Shown one piece after another: positions 48,816-61,930 of a stretch of 64,000 nt of DNA. The DNA comes from Nitrospirota bacterium (GTDB lineage: Bacteria; Nitrospirota; Thermodesulfovibrionia; Thermodesulfovibrionales; UBA1546). Below the pieces are notes generated by a model. The model was not told the origin of the DNA, made no database searches, and worked only from the letters and a program-made list of their open reading frames with translations. The translations under genes were made by a program, and so were the position numbers. The stretch lies in contig WPIF01000002.1 in assembly GCA_009773185.1 (NCBI GenBank), positions 62,001 to 126,000 of the forward strand. The letters are read 5' to 3'. Within the stretch, counting starts at the first letter, position 1. Each line of letters begins with the position of its first letter.

Positions 48816-50615
48816 CTACTCTACCGGCACATCAGTCTTTATATGAAGTTCTTTGAGTTGTTTGGGCTCGACTGTTGAAGGCGCTCCTGACATCATGCAG
48901 AATGCCTTCTGGGTTTTTGGGAATGCTATAACGTCTCTTATTGAAGTTGCGCCGACCATTATCATCACGAGCCTGTCAAGGCCGAGAGCTATTCCTCCAT
49001 GCGGAGGCGCGCCGTACTGGAGCGCATCAAGAAGGAATCCGAACTTCATCTTTGCATCTTCTTCAGAGATATCTAAAACCTCGAACATCTTCTTTTGCAC
49101 ATCCTGCCTGTGGATACGAATGCTTCCGCCGCCTATCTCATAGCCGTTAAGGACAATGTCATAAGCCTTTGCCTTAAGGGATGAAAGCATGTCTTTGTCA
49201 TTAATATTTCCCGAAAGCATTTTTTCTATATCATCATCCATCGGGGATGTGAACGGATGGTGCATTGCCTGAAACCTTGATTCTTCCTCGTCCCACTCAA
49301 GCAATGGGAAATCCAGAATCCATGCGAATTTATATCCGGGCTTAATCAGGTTTAATCTTTCACCCAGTGCAAGCCTCATCCTGCTTAATACATCATATGT
49401 CACCTTTGGCTTGTCAGCTACAAACATCATCAAATCGCCTTCTTTCGCCTCAAGCCTCTCAGCCATCTTTTTTAAGACATCTTCCGGGAAGAACTTTGCT
49501 ATGGGAGATTCAAAACCATTCTTGACCTTTATCCATGCAAGGCCTTTTGCGCCGAATGACTGCGCCTCTGCTGTAAGCATGTCTATCTCTTTTCTTGAAA
49601 GAGCTGCCATTCCTTTTCCATTTATGGCCTTTACCATTCCCCTGTTATTTATTGCATCGAGGAAAACCTTGAACGTGCCCTTCAAAGCGAGGTCTGCCAT
49701 GTCTTTAAGTTCAAGGCCGAATCTTAAATCAGGCTTGTCATTTCCAAACCTCTCCATTGACTCGTGAAAACTCAGCCTCTGAAACGGGGTTTCGACATCT
49801 ATATTCATAACATCCTTGAAGAGTTTTTTCATCATGCCTTCCATGAGAGAAAGCACATTTTCCCTGTCAACAAATGACATCTCCAAATCCACCTGAGTAA
49901 ATTCAGGCTGGCGGTCGGCACGCAGGTCTTCATCCCTGAAACATTTCACTATCTGAAAATATTTTTCCATTCCTGCAACCATCAATATCTGCTTAAACAA
50001 CTGCGGCGATTGCGGAAGCGCATAGAAATGTCCGGGATTTAATCTGCTCGGCACAAGATAATCCCTTGCGCCTTCAGGAGTTGATTTTGTGAGCATCGGA
50101 GTCTCGATTTCAAGAAATCCTTTTTCATCGAGATAATCCCGCATTACCTTTGAGATTCTATGCCGCATTATAAGGTTCTGCTGCATCTCAGGCCGCCTGA
50201 GGTCAAGGTATCTGTGTTTTAACCTGAGCGCCTCTCCTGCGTCAGCTGCCTCTTCCATGTTATAGGGCAAAGGTGAAGCCTCGTTCAGGACTTCCAGCTT
50301 GTTTACGTACAGCTCTGCCATGCCGGTAGGGATATTCGGATTTTCTGTTCCTTCAGGCCTTTTTCTTATTTCGCCTGATACTGCTATAACATATTCAGCG
50401 CGGAGGTCATGGGCCTTTGTATGCGCATCTCCTGCGATATCCGGGCTGAATACAATCTGGCAGAGGCCGCTCCTGTCACGCAGGTCTATGAAAATGAGCC
50501 CTCCGTGGTCTCTTCTCCTGAAGACCCATCCTGCAATGCTTATGCTTGAGCCTATGTCGGTTTCTCTAATCTCTCCGCAATTTTTATCTCTTCTCATCGT
50601 TTCTCCGGCCAACAA
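48816..50615 (-). CDS. aspS: Aspartyl-tRNA synthetase
   Basis: [41 protein letters not shown]-type motif; [16 protein letters not shown]. Confidence 0.96.
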   Translation of the reverse strand: MLAGETMRRDKNCGEIRETDIGSSISIAGWVFRRRDHGGLIFIDLRDRSGLCQIVFSPDIAGDAHTKAHDLRAEYVIAVSGEIRKRPEGTENPNIPTGMAELYVNKLEVLNEASPLPYNMEEAADAGEALRLKHRYLDLRRPEMQQNLIMRHRISKVMRDYLDEKGFLEIETPMLTKSTPEGARDYLVPSRLNPGHFYALPQSPQLFKQILMVAGMEKYFQIVKCFRDEDLRADRQPEFTQVDLEMSFVDRENVLSLMEGMMKKLFKDVMNIDVETPFQRLSFHESMERFGNDKPDLRFGLELKDMADLALKGTFKVFLDAINNRGMVKAINGKGMAALSRKEIDMLTAEAQSFGAKGLAWIKVKNGFESPIAKFFPEDVLKKMAERLEAKEGDLMMFVADKPKVTYDVLSRMRLALGERLNLIKPGYKFAWILDFPLLEWDEEESRFQAMHHPFTSPMDDDIEKMLSGNINDKDMLSSLKAKAYDIVLNGYEIGGGSIRIHRQDVQKKMFEVLDISEEDAKMKFGFLLDALQYGAPPHGGIALGLDRLVMIMVGATSIRDVIAFPKTQKAFCMMSGAPSTVEPKQLKELHIKTDVPVE

Positions 50616-51324
50616 CTTCCTTTTTTATCTTACTTACTTCTTCAGGCGTCAGATATCTTATCTCACCCGGAGGAAGCTTCCCAAGTTCTATCCCATTAAT
50701 ACGCACTCTTTTAAGTTTCAGGACCGAATGCCCTACTTTTTGGAACATCCTTCTTACCTGTCTTTTTTTCCCCTCATATATTGTAATTTCTATCCAGGAA
50801 TTTTCCTCGGTCTTCCTGAGCTTTTTTAACCTGGCCGGCGAGGTCATTCCGTCTTCAAGTTTTACCCCTCTTTTCAGTTTTTCTATTTTATCGTCCTCTA
50901 TAAGGCCCTTTATTTTAACATGATATGTCTTTGGAATCTTCTTTGACGGATGCAGAATGGCATGCGTAAAATCTCCGTCATTTGTCAGAAGCAGAAGCCC
51001 TTCTGAATCATAATCAAGCCTTCCCACAGGGAATACCCTGTATTTTATTTTTCTCAGGTAATCCCTTATGGACGGCCTTTCCTCTGCTTCCGAGAGCGTT
51101 GTAATCACGCCTCTGGGTTTGTTAATCATGAGGTATACTTTTGGCTCGGGCCTTGTAAGAAGTTTACCGTCGAGCTTTATATGGTCTTTTGTCATGTCTG
51201 CCTTCATTCCGAGGGCAGCAACTTGCCCGTTAACAGTGACCCTTCCTTCGAGGATTATCTCTTCTGCGCCTCTTCTTGAGGCAATTCCCATCTTTGCGAG
51301 TATCTTCTGCAGCCGTTCTTCCAT
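50584..51324 (-). CDS. RsuA/RluB-family 23S/16S rRNA pseudouridine synthase
   Basis: [68 protein letters not shown]. Confidence 0.93.
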   Translation of the reverse strand: MEERLQKILAKMGIASRRGAEEIILEGRVTVNGQVAALGMKADMTKDHIKLDGKLLTRPEPKVYLMINKPRGVITTLSEAEERPSIRDYLRKIKYRVFPVGRLDYDSEGLLLLTNDGDFTHAILHPSKKIPKTYHVKIKGLIEDDKIEKLKRGVKLEDGMTSPARLKKLRKTEENSWIEITIYEGKKRQVRRMFQKVGHSVLKLKRVRINGIELGKLPPGEIRYLTPEEVSKIKKEVVGRRNDEKR

Positions 51325-51400
51325 AGTTTATGATGATAACATAAAGATATATGCTACTGGCAATTTTAAGGACATTCTTAAATTATAGATAGAAAAAATA

Positions 51401-51525
51401 GTAACAGGATAAATCTTTCGCTCATTCTCGGTCGAATCGACCTCCGAGGATTTTGCCTCTTTATATTTTCATTTTATGCTGTAGGACTATCGGCAAAATA
51501 AGCCGCTCAAGACCAATCCTGTTAC
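51401..51525 (+). repeat. Dispersed three-stem palindromic element, copy F
   Basis: Arms gtaacaggataaatc / gaccaatcctgttac; TTTCGCTCATTCTCGGTCGaaTCGACCTCCGAGGATTTTGCC...GACTATCGGCAAAATAAGCCGCTCAAG. Confidence 0.9.
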
Positions 51526-51622
51526 TAGCTGAAAGGTCAACCTTATGCCGTTCCTATTTAAAATGTCTGAAAATTAGTATATATTTATAGCAACCGGTGG
51601 ATTCATTATTTAAGGGGTAAAT

Positions 51623-54152
<2,530 letters not shown>

Positions 54153-54204
54153 TAAGGCTTAAGACTTTATTATATTAGTTGAAAATGCAGAGAAGGAGAA
54201 GGTT

Positions 54205-54696
54205 ATGAGAAGTTGGCTTATTTTTTTAACAGCAATCATTCTGTTGTCAATTTTTATATCTCCTGCATCATCCGAGATTTACAAATGGAAAGATAAGGAT
54301 GGAAATATTTTTTACTCTGATTCCCCTCCGGCTGGCATTGATGTGCAAAAAAAGAAATTCAGGGAGGACAGAATCGAAAGGCAGGAAACAAAAGAGAGCA
54401 GTCATAAGTCAGAAAACAATACATTAAAAGAGAACAAACCATACAGTGATGTAGAGGTCGTCATGTATATGACGTCGTGGTGCGGATATTGCAAAAAGGC
54501 AAGAGAGTATATCAATTCTCTCGGCGTAAGATTAACCGAATATGATGTGGAGCGGGATAAAAGTAAAAATAGCGAAATGCTGAGTAAAAGCGGGGGATAT
54601 AAAGGAGTTCCGCTTATTGATGTCGAAGGCGTAATAATAAGGGGGTATGTGCCGGATGCTATCAAAACAGCAGTAGAAAAAAGTAGGAGTCTATGA
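54205..54696 (+). CDS. DUF4124 + glutaredoxin-domain secreted protein
   Basis: SSEIYKWKDKDGNIFYSDSPP; VVMYMTSWCGYCKKAREYINSLGVRLTEYDVERD...GVPLIDVEG. Confidence 0.85.
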   Translation: MRSWLIFLTAIILLSIFISPASSEIYKWKDKDGNIFYSDSPPAGIDVQKKKFREDRIERQETKESSHKSENNTLKENKPYSDVEVVMYMTSWCGYCKKAREYINSLGVRLTEYDVERDKSKNSEMLSKSGGYKGVPLIDVEGVIIRGYVPDAIKTAVEKSRSL

Positions 54697-55043
54697 AGAT
54701 AAATGGTTATTCCTTCGGCAAGATTACTGTTGACGGAAAGACCTATACCTCTGATGTGGTTATCTATCCTGAAAGGGTTGATTCGTCATGGTGGCGGAAG
54801 GAAGGGCATTATCTCCAGCCGGTTGATTTGGAGGAGATATTTAAAGCGAAGCCTGATATTTTGATAATAGGTGCTGGCCATGATGGAGTAATGAGGGTTC
54901 CGGATGAGACATTAAATTTTATTAAGGCAAAGAGAATTAATGTTTATGCCGATAAAACCGGCAGGGCGGTTGAAGAATATAATAGACTTCAGGCTGAAAA
55001 AACTAAAAAGATAGTGGTCGCCGCTCTACATCTTACGTGTTGA
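54693..55043 (+). CDS. Mth938/DUF498-domain protein
   Basis: INGYSFGKITVDGKTYTSDVVIYPERVDSSWWRKEGHYLQPVDLEEIFKAKPDILIIGAGHDGVMRV. Confidence 0.85.
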   Translation: MKINGYSFGKITVDGKTYTSDVVIYPERVDSSWWRKEGHYLQPVDLEEIFKAKPDILIIGAGHDGVMRVPDETLNFIKAKRINVYADKTGRAVEEYNRLQAEKTKKIVVAALHLTC

Positions 55044-55049
55044 GCATAA

Positions 55050-55175
55050 TATGCGGGAGGGAATTGTCTTGAGCGGTTTTTTTGCCTGCCTCTATGCAGA
55101 ATGCATGGACAGGCAAAACCTCGGAGGTCGCCGGAGGCGACTGAGAATGAGCGAAAGATTGTTCCCTCCCGCATA
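55050..55175 (-). repeat. Dispersed three-stem palindromic element, copy G
   Basis: Arms tatgcgggagggaattgtc / gattgttccctcccgcata; TTGAGCGGTTTTTTTGCCTG...CAGGCAAAACCTCGGAGGTCGCCggaGGCGACTGAGAATGAGCGAAA. Confidence 0.92.
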
Positions 55176-55199
55176 CTATAGAGTTATTAGATTATAAAG

Positions 55200-55835
55200 A
55201 TGAAAAATAAGAAACTTCTCCAAATCTACCATAAACTCTTTAAAACCTTTGGCCCCCAGCACTGGTGGCCCGGGGACACGCCTTTTGAGGTTGCGGTCGG
55301 CGCGATACTCACCCAGAACACGAACTGGGGAAATGTTGAGAAGGCAATTAATAATTTAAAAAAAGAGAAAGTCCTGAGTGCAAAAGCGATACATGATATG
55401 CCCATAAAAAAACTTGCTGCACTTATACAGCCATCCGGTTATTTTAATATCAAAGCTAAAAGGCTGAAGTCATTTATTAATTTCCTCATGAATGATTATC
55501 ACGGGAGCATGCAGAGATTAAAAAAAGAAGAGATGCATTCTCTCAGGCATAAGCTGCTCAGCGTTAACGGCATTGGGCCTGAGACAGCAGATTCGATTTT
55601 GCTTTATGCCCTTGATAAGCCAATATTTGTGATAGATGCTTATACAAAAAGAGTCCTCTCAAGGCATAAGATACTCGGGCATGACGATTCTTACGAAAGA
55701 TATCAGGCGCTTTTTCATTCGGAGCTAAAGAAAGATGTTAAGCTTTTTAATGAATATCATGCATTGTTTGTGAGAGTAGCTAAAGAGTTTTGCAAGACAA
55801 AACCTGTTTGTGAAATGTGCCCTTTAAATATATGA
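55200..55835 (+). CDS. HhH-GPD endonuclease III-family DNA glycosylase with 4Fe-4S cluster
   Basis: VGAILTQNTNWGNVEKAINNL; LLSVNGIGPETADSILLYALDKPIFVIDAYTKRVLSRH; CKTKPVCEMCPL. Confidence 0.9.
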   Translation: MKNKKLLQIYHKLFKTFGPQHWWPGDTPFEVAVGAILTQNTNWGNVEKAINNLKKEKVLSAKAIHDMPIKKLAALIQPSGYFNIKAKRLKSFINFLMNDYHGSMQRLKKEEMHSLRHKLLSVNGIGPETADSILLYALDKPIFVIDAYTKRVLSRHKILGHDDSYERYQALFHSELKKDVKLFNEYHALFVRVAKEFCKTKPVCEMCPLNI

Positions 55836-55838
55836 TTT

Positions 55839-55969
55839 GAAGGCAGACATAATATTCTCGCTCTCGCAGAGTCGCAACGACATTCTCGCTCCGATAGGAT
55901 CGGGACTCTGAGGTTTTGTCCCGATGGCTATCGGGACAAAAAAACCGCTCGAATACAATGCCCGCCTTC
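55839..55969 (+). repeat. Dispersed palindromic element, divergent copy H
   Basis: Arms gaaggcagacataatattc / gaatacaatgcccgccttc; inner TTTTGTCCCGATggctATCGGGACAAAA then AACCGCTCGAA. Confidence 0.8.
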
Positions 55970-56001
55970 TTTTTTTGAATCAGAATGATTAGAATAGTGA
56001 T

Positions 56002-56835
56002 ATGAAAACCCTTTCACTTGGCTACTCACCTTGCCCGAATGACACGTTCATCTTCTATGCATTAGTGCATGGGAAGATTGATGCGGGTGATTTGAAATTC
56101 AAAGAAATACTTCTCGATGTCGAGGCATTAAATAAAAAAGCATTAAAAGGTGAATTGGATATTACAAAGGTCTCATATAGCGCATTTGCGAACCTGAGGG
56201 AGGATTACTGCCTTCTGCGCTCAGGAGGCGCGCTAGGAAGAGTGTGCGGGCCGCTCGTTGTATCAAAAAGAAATTACAGTATGAAAGATTTGAAGGGCAA
56301 AAGGATTGCAATTCCGGGTGAGCTTACAACAGCATATCTCCTTCTTCAATTGTATGACCCTGATTTGAAGAAAAATATTAAAGTGATGCCTTTCAACATG
56401 ATAATGGATGCTGTAAAAAGTGGTGATGTTGATGCGGGTTTGATTATCCATGAAAGCAGGTTTACATATCCATCATATGGCTTAAAAAAAGTTATTGACC
56501 TCGGTGAGTGGTGGGAAAAAGAGACAGGCCTTCCGATACCGTTGGGATGTATTATTGCAAAGAGAAGTATGGGGAAGGATTTGATACATAAAATTGACGG
56601 GCTGATTAAAAAAAGCATCCTTTATGCTATGAATAACAAAGGTGAGCCGAAGAGATATATAAAAGAACACTCGCAGGAACTCGAAGACTCAGTAATAGAG
56701 CAGCATATTAACCTGTACGTTAATGACTATTCGATAGATATAGGTGAAGAGGGGATTAACGCTGTAAAAAAGCTTTTTGATATGGCAGAGGAGAAAGGGA
56801 TAATAAAAAAATCATTGGTATCACTATTTGCTTAG
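56002..56835 (+). CDS. mqnD: 1,4-dihydroxy-6-naphthoate synthase (futalosine pathway)
   Basis: LSLGYSPCPNDTFIFYALVHGKI; DITKVSYSAFANL; GGALGRVCGPLVVSK; IPLGCIIAKR. Confidence 0.92.
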   Translation: MKTLSLGYSPCPNDTFIFYALVHGKIDAGDLKFKEILLDVEALNKKALKGELDITKVSYSAFANLREDYCLLRSGGALGRVCGPLVVSKRNYSMKDLKGKRIAIPGELTTAYLLLQLYDPDLKKNIKVMPFNMIMDAVKSGDVDAGLIIHESRFTYPSYGLKKVIDLGEWWEKETGLPIPLGCIIAKRSMGKDLIHKIDGLIKKSILYAMNNKGEPKRYIKEHSQELEDSVIEQHINLYVNDYSIDIGEEGINAVKKLFDMAEEKGIIKKSLVSLFA

Positions 56836-56853
56836 CGCGGATTTTTTATATAA

Positions 56854-57021
56854 ACAAAGGAGGGGACAATCTTTTCACTCATTCTCGGTCGCTGAAGCGA
56901 CCTCCGAGGTATTTTGCCTCACCCCCCTTCGTTCCCCCCTTGATAAGGGGGGAATTTAAGAGGGGTGGTTTTTGAACTATCGGCAAAATAAAACCGCTCA
57001 AAGACAGTTCCCTCCTTTGTT
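56854..57021 (+). repeat. Dispersed three-stem palindromic element, copy I
   Basis: Arms acaaaggaggggacaatc / gacagttccctcctttgt; CACTCATTCTCGGTCGCtgaaGCGACCTCCGAGGTATTTTGCCTC...GAACTATCGGCAAAATAAAACCGCTCAAA. Confidence 0.92.
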
Positions 57022-57042
57022 GGATTATATTGATAGTCTGTA

Positions 57043-58071
57043 ATGCGCAGAATCCTTCATATAGATATGGATGCATTTTTTGCAGCTGTGGAGCAGAAGC
57101 GCCATCCCGAGCTTATCGGCAAGCCTGTTGTCATAGGAGGAAGCGGGGACCCGACGCAGAGAGGGGTTGTTTCTACTGCATCTTACGAGGCAAGAAAATT
57201 TGGCATTCACTCTGCAATGCCGCTGAGGACCGCGTACAAACTCTGTCCTGAGGCTGTATTTTTGCCTGTTGATTACGAAGAGTATTCAAGGGTGTCAGCG
57301 GAAGTAAAAAATATTCTCAGGGAATTCAGCCCTGTTATGGAGGATGTTGGCATTGACGAGGCATTTCTTGATATTTCTGAATCAGCAGAGCCTTCTGAGG
57401 AAATATCAAAAAAGATTAAAGAGAAAATCAAGGCAGAACTTGATATTACCTGCTCGATAGGTATTGCCCCCAATAAACTCCTTGCAAAGATTGCATCAGA
57501 TTTAAATAAGCCTGACGGGCTGACAATAATAAATGAAACTGATATAGAAAAAATAATCTGGCCTCTCGCTGTCAGAAAACTGTGGGGCGTCGGGCCAAAG
57601 ACAGAGGCGCATCTTAAGAGTATTAACATAAATACAATAGGCGCTCTTGCAGTAATGCCATTGGAAAAGTTAACAGGGCATTTCGGCCCTTCCTACGGCA
57701 ATTATTTATATGAAGCGTCAAAGGGTGTTGATGAAAGCCCTTTGGTAACACACTGGGAACCGAAATCATCAAGCAGAGAAATAACTTTTCAGCGGGATAC
57801 AAATGACTGGCAGACGATTGCAAAAACACTTGCGGGATTAACAAAAGAAGTTTCAGAGGATTTGAAACAGTCGGGATATGCCGGTAAAACCGTGACAGTG
57901 AAAATAAGGTTTGATGATTTTAAGACATATACGCGCGCAAAGACAATGGCTGAGTTTACAGATTCTAATGAAGTAATAAGGAAGGCTGCTTTTGAGGCAT
58001 TGAACAGGATTAAGCTGGAGAAGAAGGTCAGGCTCATAGGGGTGAGGGTGAGCGGATTAAAAAAGAAATGA
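57043..58071 (+). CDS. dinB: DNA polymerase IV (Y-family)
   Basis: RILHIDMDAFFAAVEQKRHPELIGKPVVIGG; VSTASYEARKFGIHSAMP; EDVGIDEAFLDIS. Confidence 0.96.
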   Translation: MRRILHIDMDAFFAAVEQKRHPELIGKPVVIGGSGDPTQRGVVSTASYEARKFGIHSAMPLRTAYKLCPEAVFLPVDYEEYSRVSAEVKNILREFSPVMEDVGIDEAFLDISESAEPSEEISKKIKEKIKAELDITCSIGIAPNKLLAKIASDLNKPDGLTIINETDIEKIIWPLAVRKLWGVGPKTEAHLKSININTIGALAVMPLEKLTGHFGPSYGNYLYEASKGVDESPLVTHWEPKSSSREITFQRDTNDWQTIAKTLAGLTKEVSEDLKQSGYAGKTVTVKIRFDDFKTYTRAKTMAEFTDSNEVIRKAAFEALNRIKLEKKVRLIGVRVSGLKKK

Positions 58072-58098
58072 TTTGCGGGATGCTATAAAGTAATTTGG

Positions 58099-58256
58099 GG
58101 GCGAAGACCTAGTATTTTTTCGCCCCGGCGAATCCGCAGAGGCGGACACTCATTCTCGGGCTAAAGCCCTCCGAGGAATTTTGCTCTTTATTTTTTTATA
58201 TTTTAAACTTTGTGAATATCGCAAAATAAAACCGCTCAAATACTATGTCTTCGCCA
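58099..58256 (+). repeat. Dispersed three-stem palindromic element, copy J
   Basis: Arms ggcgaagacctagtattt / aaatactatgtcttcgcc; CACTCATTCTCGGGCTaaAGCCCTCCGAGGAATTTTGC...GCAAAATAAAACCGCTCAAA. Confidence 0.9.
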
Positions 58257-58360
58257 GAAATCCATCAGCTGAATTCCGAGTTTTCTATTGCCCAAACAGA
58301 GTTATTAGGTTATACTTTTAAAGCAGCAAATCCTTGAAAAATTTATGATGGAGAAGGATA

Positions 58361-59623
58361 ATGCCGTTTTTTGGTGAGCTTTTTGTAAGTGAAATATTAA
58401 AAAAGCCTGTGCTGGACCCAAAAGGCGAAGAACTCGGAAGGGTTAAAGACCTTGTGGTAGTGAAGGGCGAAGCATTGCCAAAGATTTCAAGCCTCATAGT
58501 TGAGAAGAAGAGAAAGCTTTTCAGTCTTCCATGGGCAGACCTGAACATATTCAATAAGAGAATAATCTCTGCGAATATTTACAGCGAAGGGCTTAAGGCA
58601 TATGAAATGAGCGAGGAAGCCCTTTTGTTAGTCAGGGATATTTTTGATAAGCAGATTGTTGATGCAAACGGCGCCAAGGTTGTAAGGGTGAATGATGTCA
58701 AGCTTGAAGGATTTAATACTGAGGCTGTACTTATAGCCGCTGATGTCGGTATGAGAGGCATAATGAGAAGGCTTGGAGTTGAAAGAGGCGGAGAAGACCT
58801 TATGAGGGTTTTGAGAGGGAACCTCCCGTATAACCTGATAAGCTGGGACTACATCCAGCCTTTGGAGCCGAAACTTACTGCAATATCCCTTACTATACCG
58901 AGACAGATGATGTCTGAACTGCATCCTGCAGACCTTGCAGCAATAATAAGCCAGGTCTCTCACAAAGAGGGCGCTACGTTTATTAAAGACCTTGATGTTG
59001 AGACCGCAGCCGAGATGCTTTCAGAGCTTGAACCTGATGCACAGGCAGCAATAATAACAGGGATGGACACTGAAAAGGCTGCCGACATCATAGAGGAAAT
59101 GCCTCCTGACGAGGCTGCTGACGTGCTCAGCGACCTCCCGGCAGGGAAGGCGCAGGAGATTCTGGGCAATCTTGAAAAAGAAGATGCCGAGGACATTCAG
59201 GAACTCCTGGGGCATGAGGAAGATACGGCAGGCGGTATTATGACAAACGAATATATTGCTTATTCGCCGGAGATGACTGTAAAAGAGGCCTCGGAAAGAT
59301 TCAGGGTTAATGCCAGAGAGGTTGAAACCGTATATTACATTTACGTGCTTGATAAAGACGAGAAATTGGTAGGCGTTACTTCACTGAGGGAACTGCTGCT
59401 TGCGGAGCCGGACAGTATACTTGCAGATATTATGGAGACGAACCTTAAGACCGTCTCGCCGGGAGAAGACGAAATGGTTGCCGCCGGAATTATATCCAAA
59501 TATAATCTGCTGGCCCTGCCTGTGGTAGATGAAGACGGTTATATGCACGGCATCGTAACCGTTGATGACATAATTGACATTCTCCTGCCTCCTTCGGCAA
59601 AACGTAAAAGGAGAAAGGTGTGA
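58361..59623 (+). CDS. PRC-barrel + MgtE_N + CBS-pair protein lacking the MgtE membrane domain
   Basis: N-terminal PRC-like repeats; MSELHPADLAAIISQVSHKEGATFIKDLDVETAAEMLSELEPDAQAAIITGMDTEKAADIIEEMPPDEAADVLSDLP; CBS pair GIMTNEYIAYSPEMTVKEA...LPVVDEDGYMHGIVTVDDIIDIL; ends before any TM helix. Confidence 0.9.
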   Translation: MPFFGELFVSEILKKPVLDPKGEELGRVKDLVVVKGEALPKISSLIVEKKRKLFSLPWADLNIFNKRIISANIYSEGLKAYEMSEEALLLVRDIFDKQIVDANGAKVVRVNDVKLEGFNTEAVLIAADVGMRGIMRRLGVERGGEDLMRVLRGNLPYNLISWDYIQPLEPKLTAISLTIPRQMMSELHPADLAAIISQVSHKEGATFIKDLDVETAAEMLSELEPDAQAAIITGMDTEKAADIIEEMPPDEAADVLSDLPAGKAQEILGNLEKEDAEDIQELLGHEEDTAGGIMTNEYIAYSPEMTVKEASERFRVNAREVETVYYIYVLDKDEKLVGVTSLRELLLAEPDSILADIMETNLKTVSPGEDEMVAAGIISKYNLLALPVVDEDGYMHGIVTVDDIIDILLPPSAKRKRRKV

Positions 59624-60861
59624 GCCTCTACAGGAAAATAGCCATGTTCCTTGCAGTTATGGGACCCGGGATAATCACCGCAAATATAGATAATGACGCA
59701 AGCGGCATTACAACATATTCTGTTGCAGGCGCGCGTTTTGGTTACGGATTATTGTGGACTTTAGTGCCAACAACAGTAGCCCTTGTTGTAATACAGGAGA
59801 TGATAGCCCGCATGGGCGTCATAACAGGGAAAGGGCTCTCCGACCTTATCAGGGAGAACTACGGAATAAAGGCCGCATTTTTCATGATGTTAGGCCTCCT
59901 TATAGCTAATTTCGGAAACACAGTTGCCAATCTTGCAGGCTGGGCAGCAAGCATGGAAATACTCGGGTTGAGTAAATATATAATGATACCTGTTGGCGCA
60001 ATTTCAATATGGATGCTTGTCACAAAAGGAAGTTACCGGTTTGTTGAAAAGATACTTTTATTTGCATGTCTTTTGTACTTTGGCTATGTTATTTCAGGGT
60101 TTATGGCAAAGCCTGAGTGGATGCCGGTACTTAAAAGCACCTTTGTACCGCAGATTAAATGGGATTCGGAATATGTTATGCTCAGCATAGCCATAATAGG
60201 AACAACCATAACACCGTGGATGCAGTTCTATCTTCAATCATCCATTGCTGAAAAGGGAATAAAAAAAGAGCAGTATAAGGCATCGCGCCTGGATGTTATT
60301 ATCGGGTGCTCCATAACCGATATAATCAGTTTTTTTGTAATAGTGACCTGCGGCGCATTGCTGTTTCCGCAGGGGGTCAGGATAAATGAGGCGTCAGAGG
60401 CAGCACTGGCCCTGAAACCATTGGCAGGTGATTATGCATATCTTATATTCTCTCTCTGCCTTGCCAATGCATCTCTGCTCGGGGCTATAATAGTGCCATT
60501 GGCAACCGCATACTATATATGCGAGGCAATGGGATGGGAGGCAGGGGTTAATAAGACATTTAAAGATGCCCCTCAGTTTATGTGGATCTATACATTGACG
60601 ATAGCGCTGGCTTCACTTGTGGTCATGATACCCGGAGCGCCGCTGGTCTTTCTGATGGTGCTGTCGGCTGTGATTAACGGGTTGTTGCTGCCGTTTGTCC
60701 TTGTTTATGCCTTATTGCTTGTAAATAATAAAAAATTAATGGGAGAATACACCAATCCAAAAAGTTACAATTACATTTCATGGGGAACAGTGGTTGTTAT
60801 AATAGGGCTTACAGCATTTCTGGTTTTTATAAATATTATTCCGGCAGGGGGAAAGATTTAA
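59620..60861 (+). CDS. Nramp-superfamily transporter, atypical (NRMT-like, possible Mg2+ transporter)
   Basis: [28 protein letters not shown] (TM1) and [18 protein letters not shown] (TM6) align with Nramp TM1/TM6 but lack canonical DPGN and MPH; GTG start overlaps upstream stop. Confidence 0.85.
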   Translation: MSLYRKIAMFLAVMGPGIITANIDNDASGITTYSVAGARFGYGLLWTLVPTTVALVVIQEMIARMGVITGKGLSDLIRENYGIKAAFFMMLGLLIANFGNTVANLAGWAASMEILGLSKYIMIPVGAISIWMLVTKGSYRFVEKILLFACLLYFGYVISGFMAKPEWMPVLKSTFVPQIKWDSEYVMLSIAIIGTTITPWMQFYLQSSIAEKGIKKEQYKASRLDVIIGCSITDIISFFVIVTCGALLFPQGVRINEASEAALALKPLAGDYAYLIFSLCLANASLLGAIIVPLATAYYICEAMGWEAGVNKTFKDAPQFMWIYTLTIALASLVVMIPGAPLVFLMVLSAVINGLLLPFVLVYALLLVNNKKLMGEYTNPKSYNYISWGTVVVIIGLTAFLVFINIIPAGGKI

Positions 60862-61919
60862 TGGTAAAGGCAATAGAATGGAAAGACGGCAAGGTAATAA
60901 TGCTCGACCAGAGCAGGCTTCCGGTAGAGGTAAAATTCATAGACTGCACCAATTATCATATTGTTGCAGAGGGAATTAAAAAACTATGGATAAGAGGGGC
61001 GCCTGCGATAGGGATTGCAGCAGCCATGGGCATAGCCCTTGGCGCGCAAGACATAACAGCAAAGAACTACAGGGAATTAATGAAAGGGCTTGAAGCTGTA
61101 TTTAGTGACCTTCTTTCAACAAGGCCTACGGCTGTAAATATAAAATGGGCGGTTGAGAGGATAAGAAAACTCCTGAAAGAAAATAAAGAAGAACCGGTTT
61201 CAAAACTTAAGATGCTGTTGATTGAAGAGGCACAGAAGATACACGCAGAAGATATAGAGGTTAATAAGGCAATAGGAAGATGGGGAGCGCAGTTTATAAA
61301 AGACGGCGACACAGTCCTTACTCACTGCAACGCAGGCGCTCTTGCAACAGGCGGATACGGCACAGCAACAGCGCCAATTCTTGTTGCAATAGAGCAGGGC
61401 AAAAAGATTCAGGTAATTGCTGATGAGACAAGGCCTGTTCTTCAGGGGGCGAGGCTCACTGCGTGGGAGCTTATGCAGGCAGGAGTTCCTGTTACATTGA
61501 TTACAGACAATTCCGCAGGAGCGATTATGAAAAAAGGCGAGATAAACCTTGCAATTGTCGGCACTGACAGAACTGTCAGGAACGGAGACGTTGCCAATAA
61601 GATAGGCACATATTCGGTTGCCGTGCTCTGCAAGGAGCACAGGATACCTTTTTATGTTGCAGCTCCTTTGAGCAGTATTGATTTTTCCATAACAACAGGC
61701 GATAAGATTCCTATAGAGGAAAGAGGGTCTGAAGAGGTCACTCATATATTCGGCACCTGCCAGATTGCTCCTGACAACGTAAAGGTCAGGAACATGGCCT
61801 TTGATGTTACGCCTGCAAAATATATAACGGCGATTATTACCGAGAAAGGCGCATTCAGGCCGAGGGACCTGAAAAGATTAATGAAGAAAGATGTTAACCT
61901 TGACGAGTTAAGGCTCTGA
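60861..61919 (+). CDS. mtnA: S-methyl-5-thioribose-1-phosphate isomerase
   Basis: [76 protein letters not shown]. Confidence 0.95.
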   Translation: MVKAIEWKDGKVIMLDQSRLPVEVKFIDCTNYHIVAEGIKKLWIRGAPAIGIAAAMGIALGAQDITAKNYRELMKGLEAVFSDLLSTRPTAVNIKWAVERIRKLLKENKEEPVSKLKMLLIEEAQKIHAEDIEVNKAIGRWGAQFIKDGDTVLTHCNAGALATGGYGTATAPILVAIEQGKKIQVIADETRPVLQGARLTAWELMQAGVPVTLITDNSAGAIMKKGEINLAIVGTDRTVRNGDVANKIGTYSVAVLCKEHRIPFYVAAPLSSIDFSITTGDKIPIEERGSEEVTHIFGTCQIAPDNVKVRNMAFDVTPAKYITAIITEKGAFRPRDLKRLMKKDVNLDELRL

Positions 61920-61930
61920 CATGAGATGAT

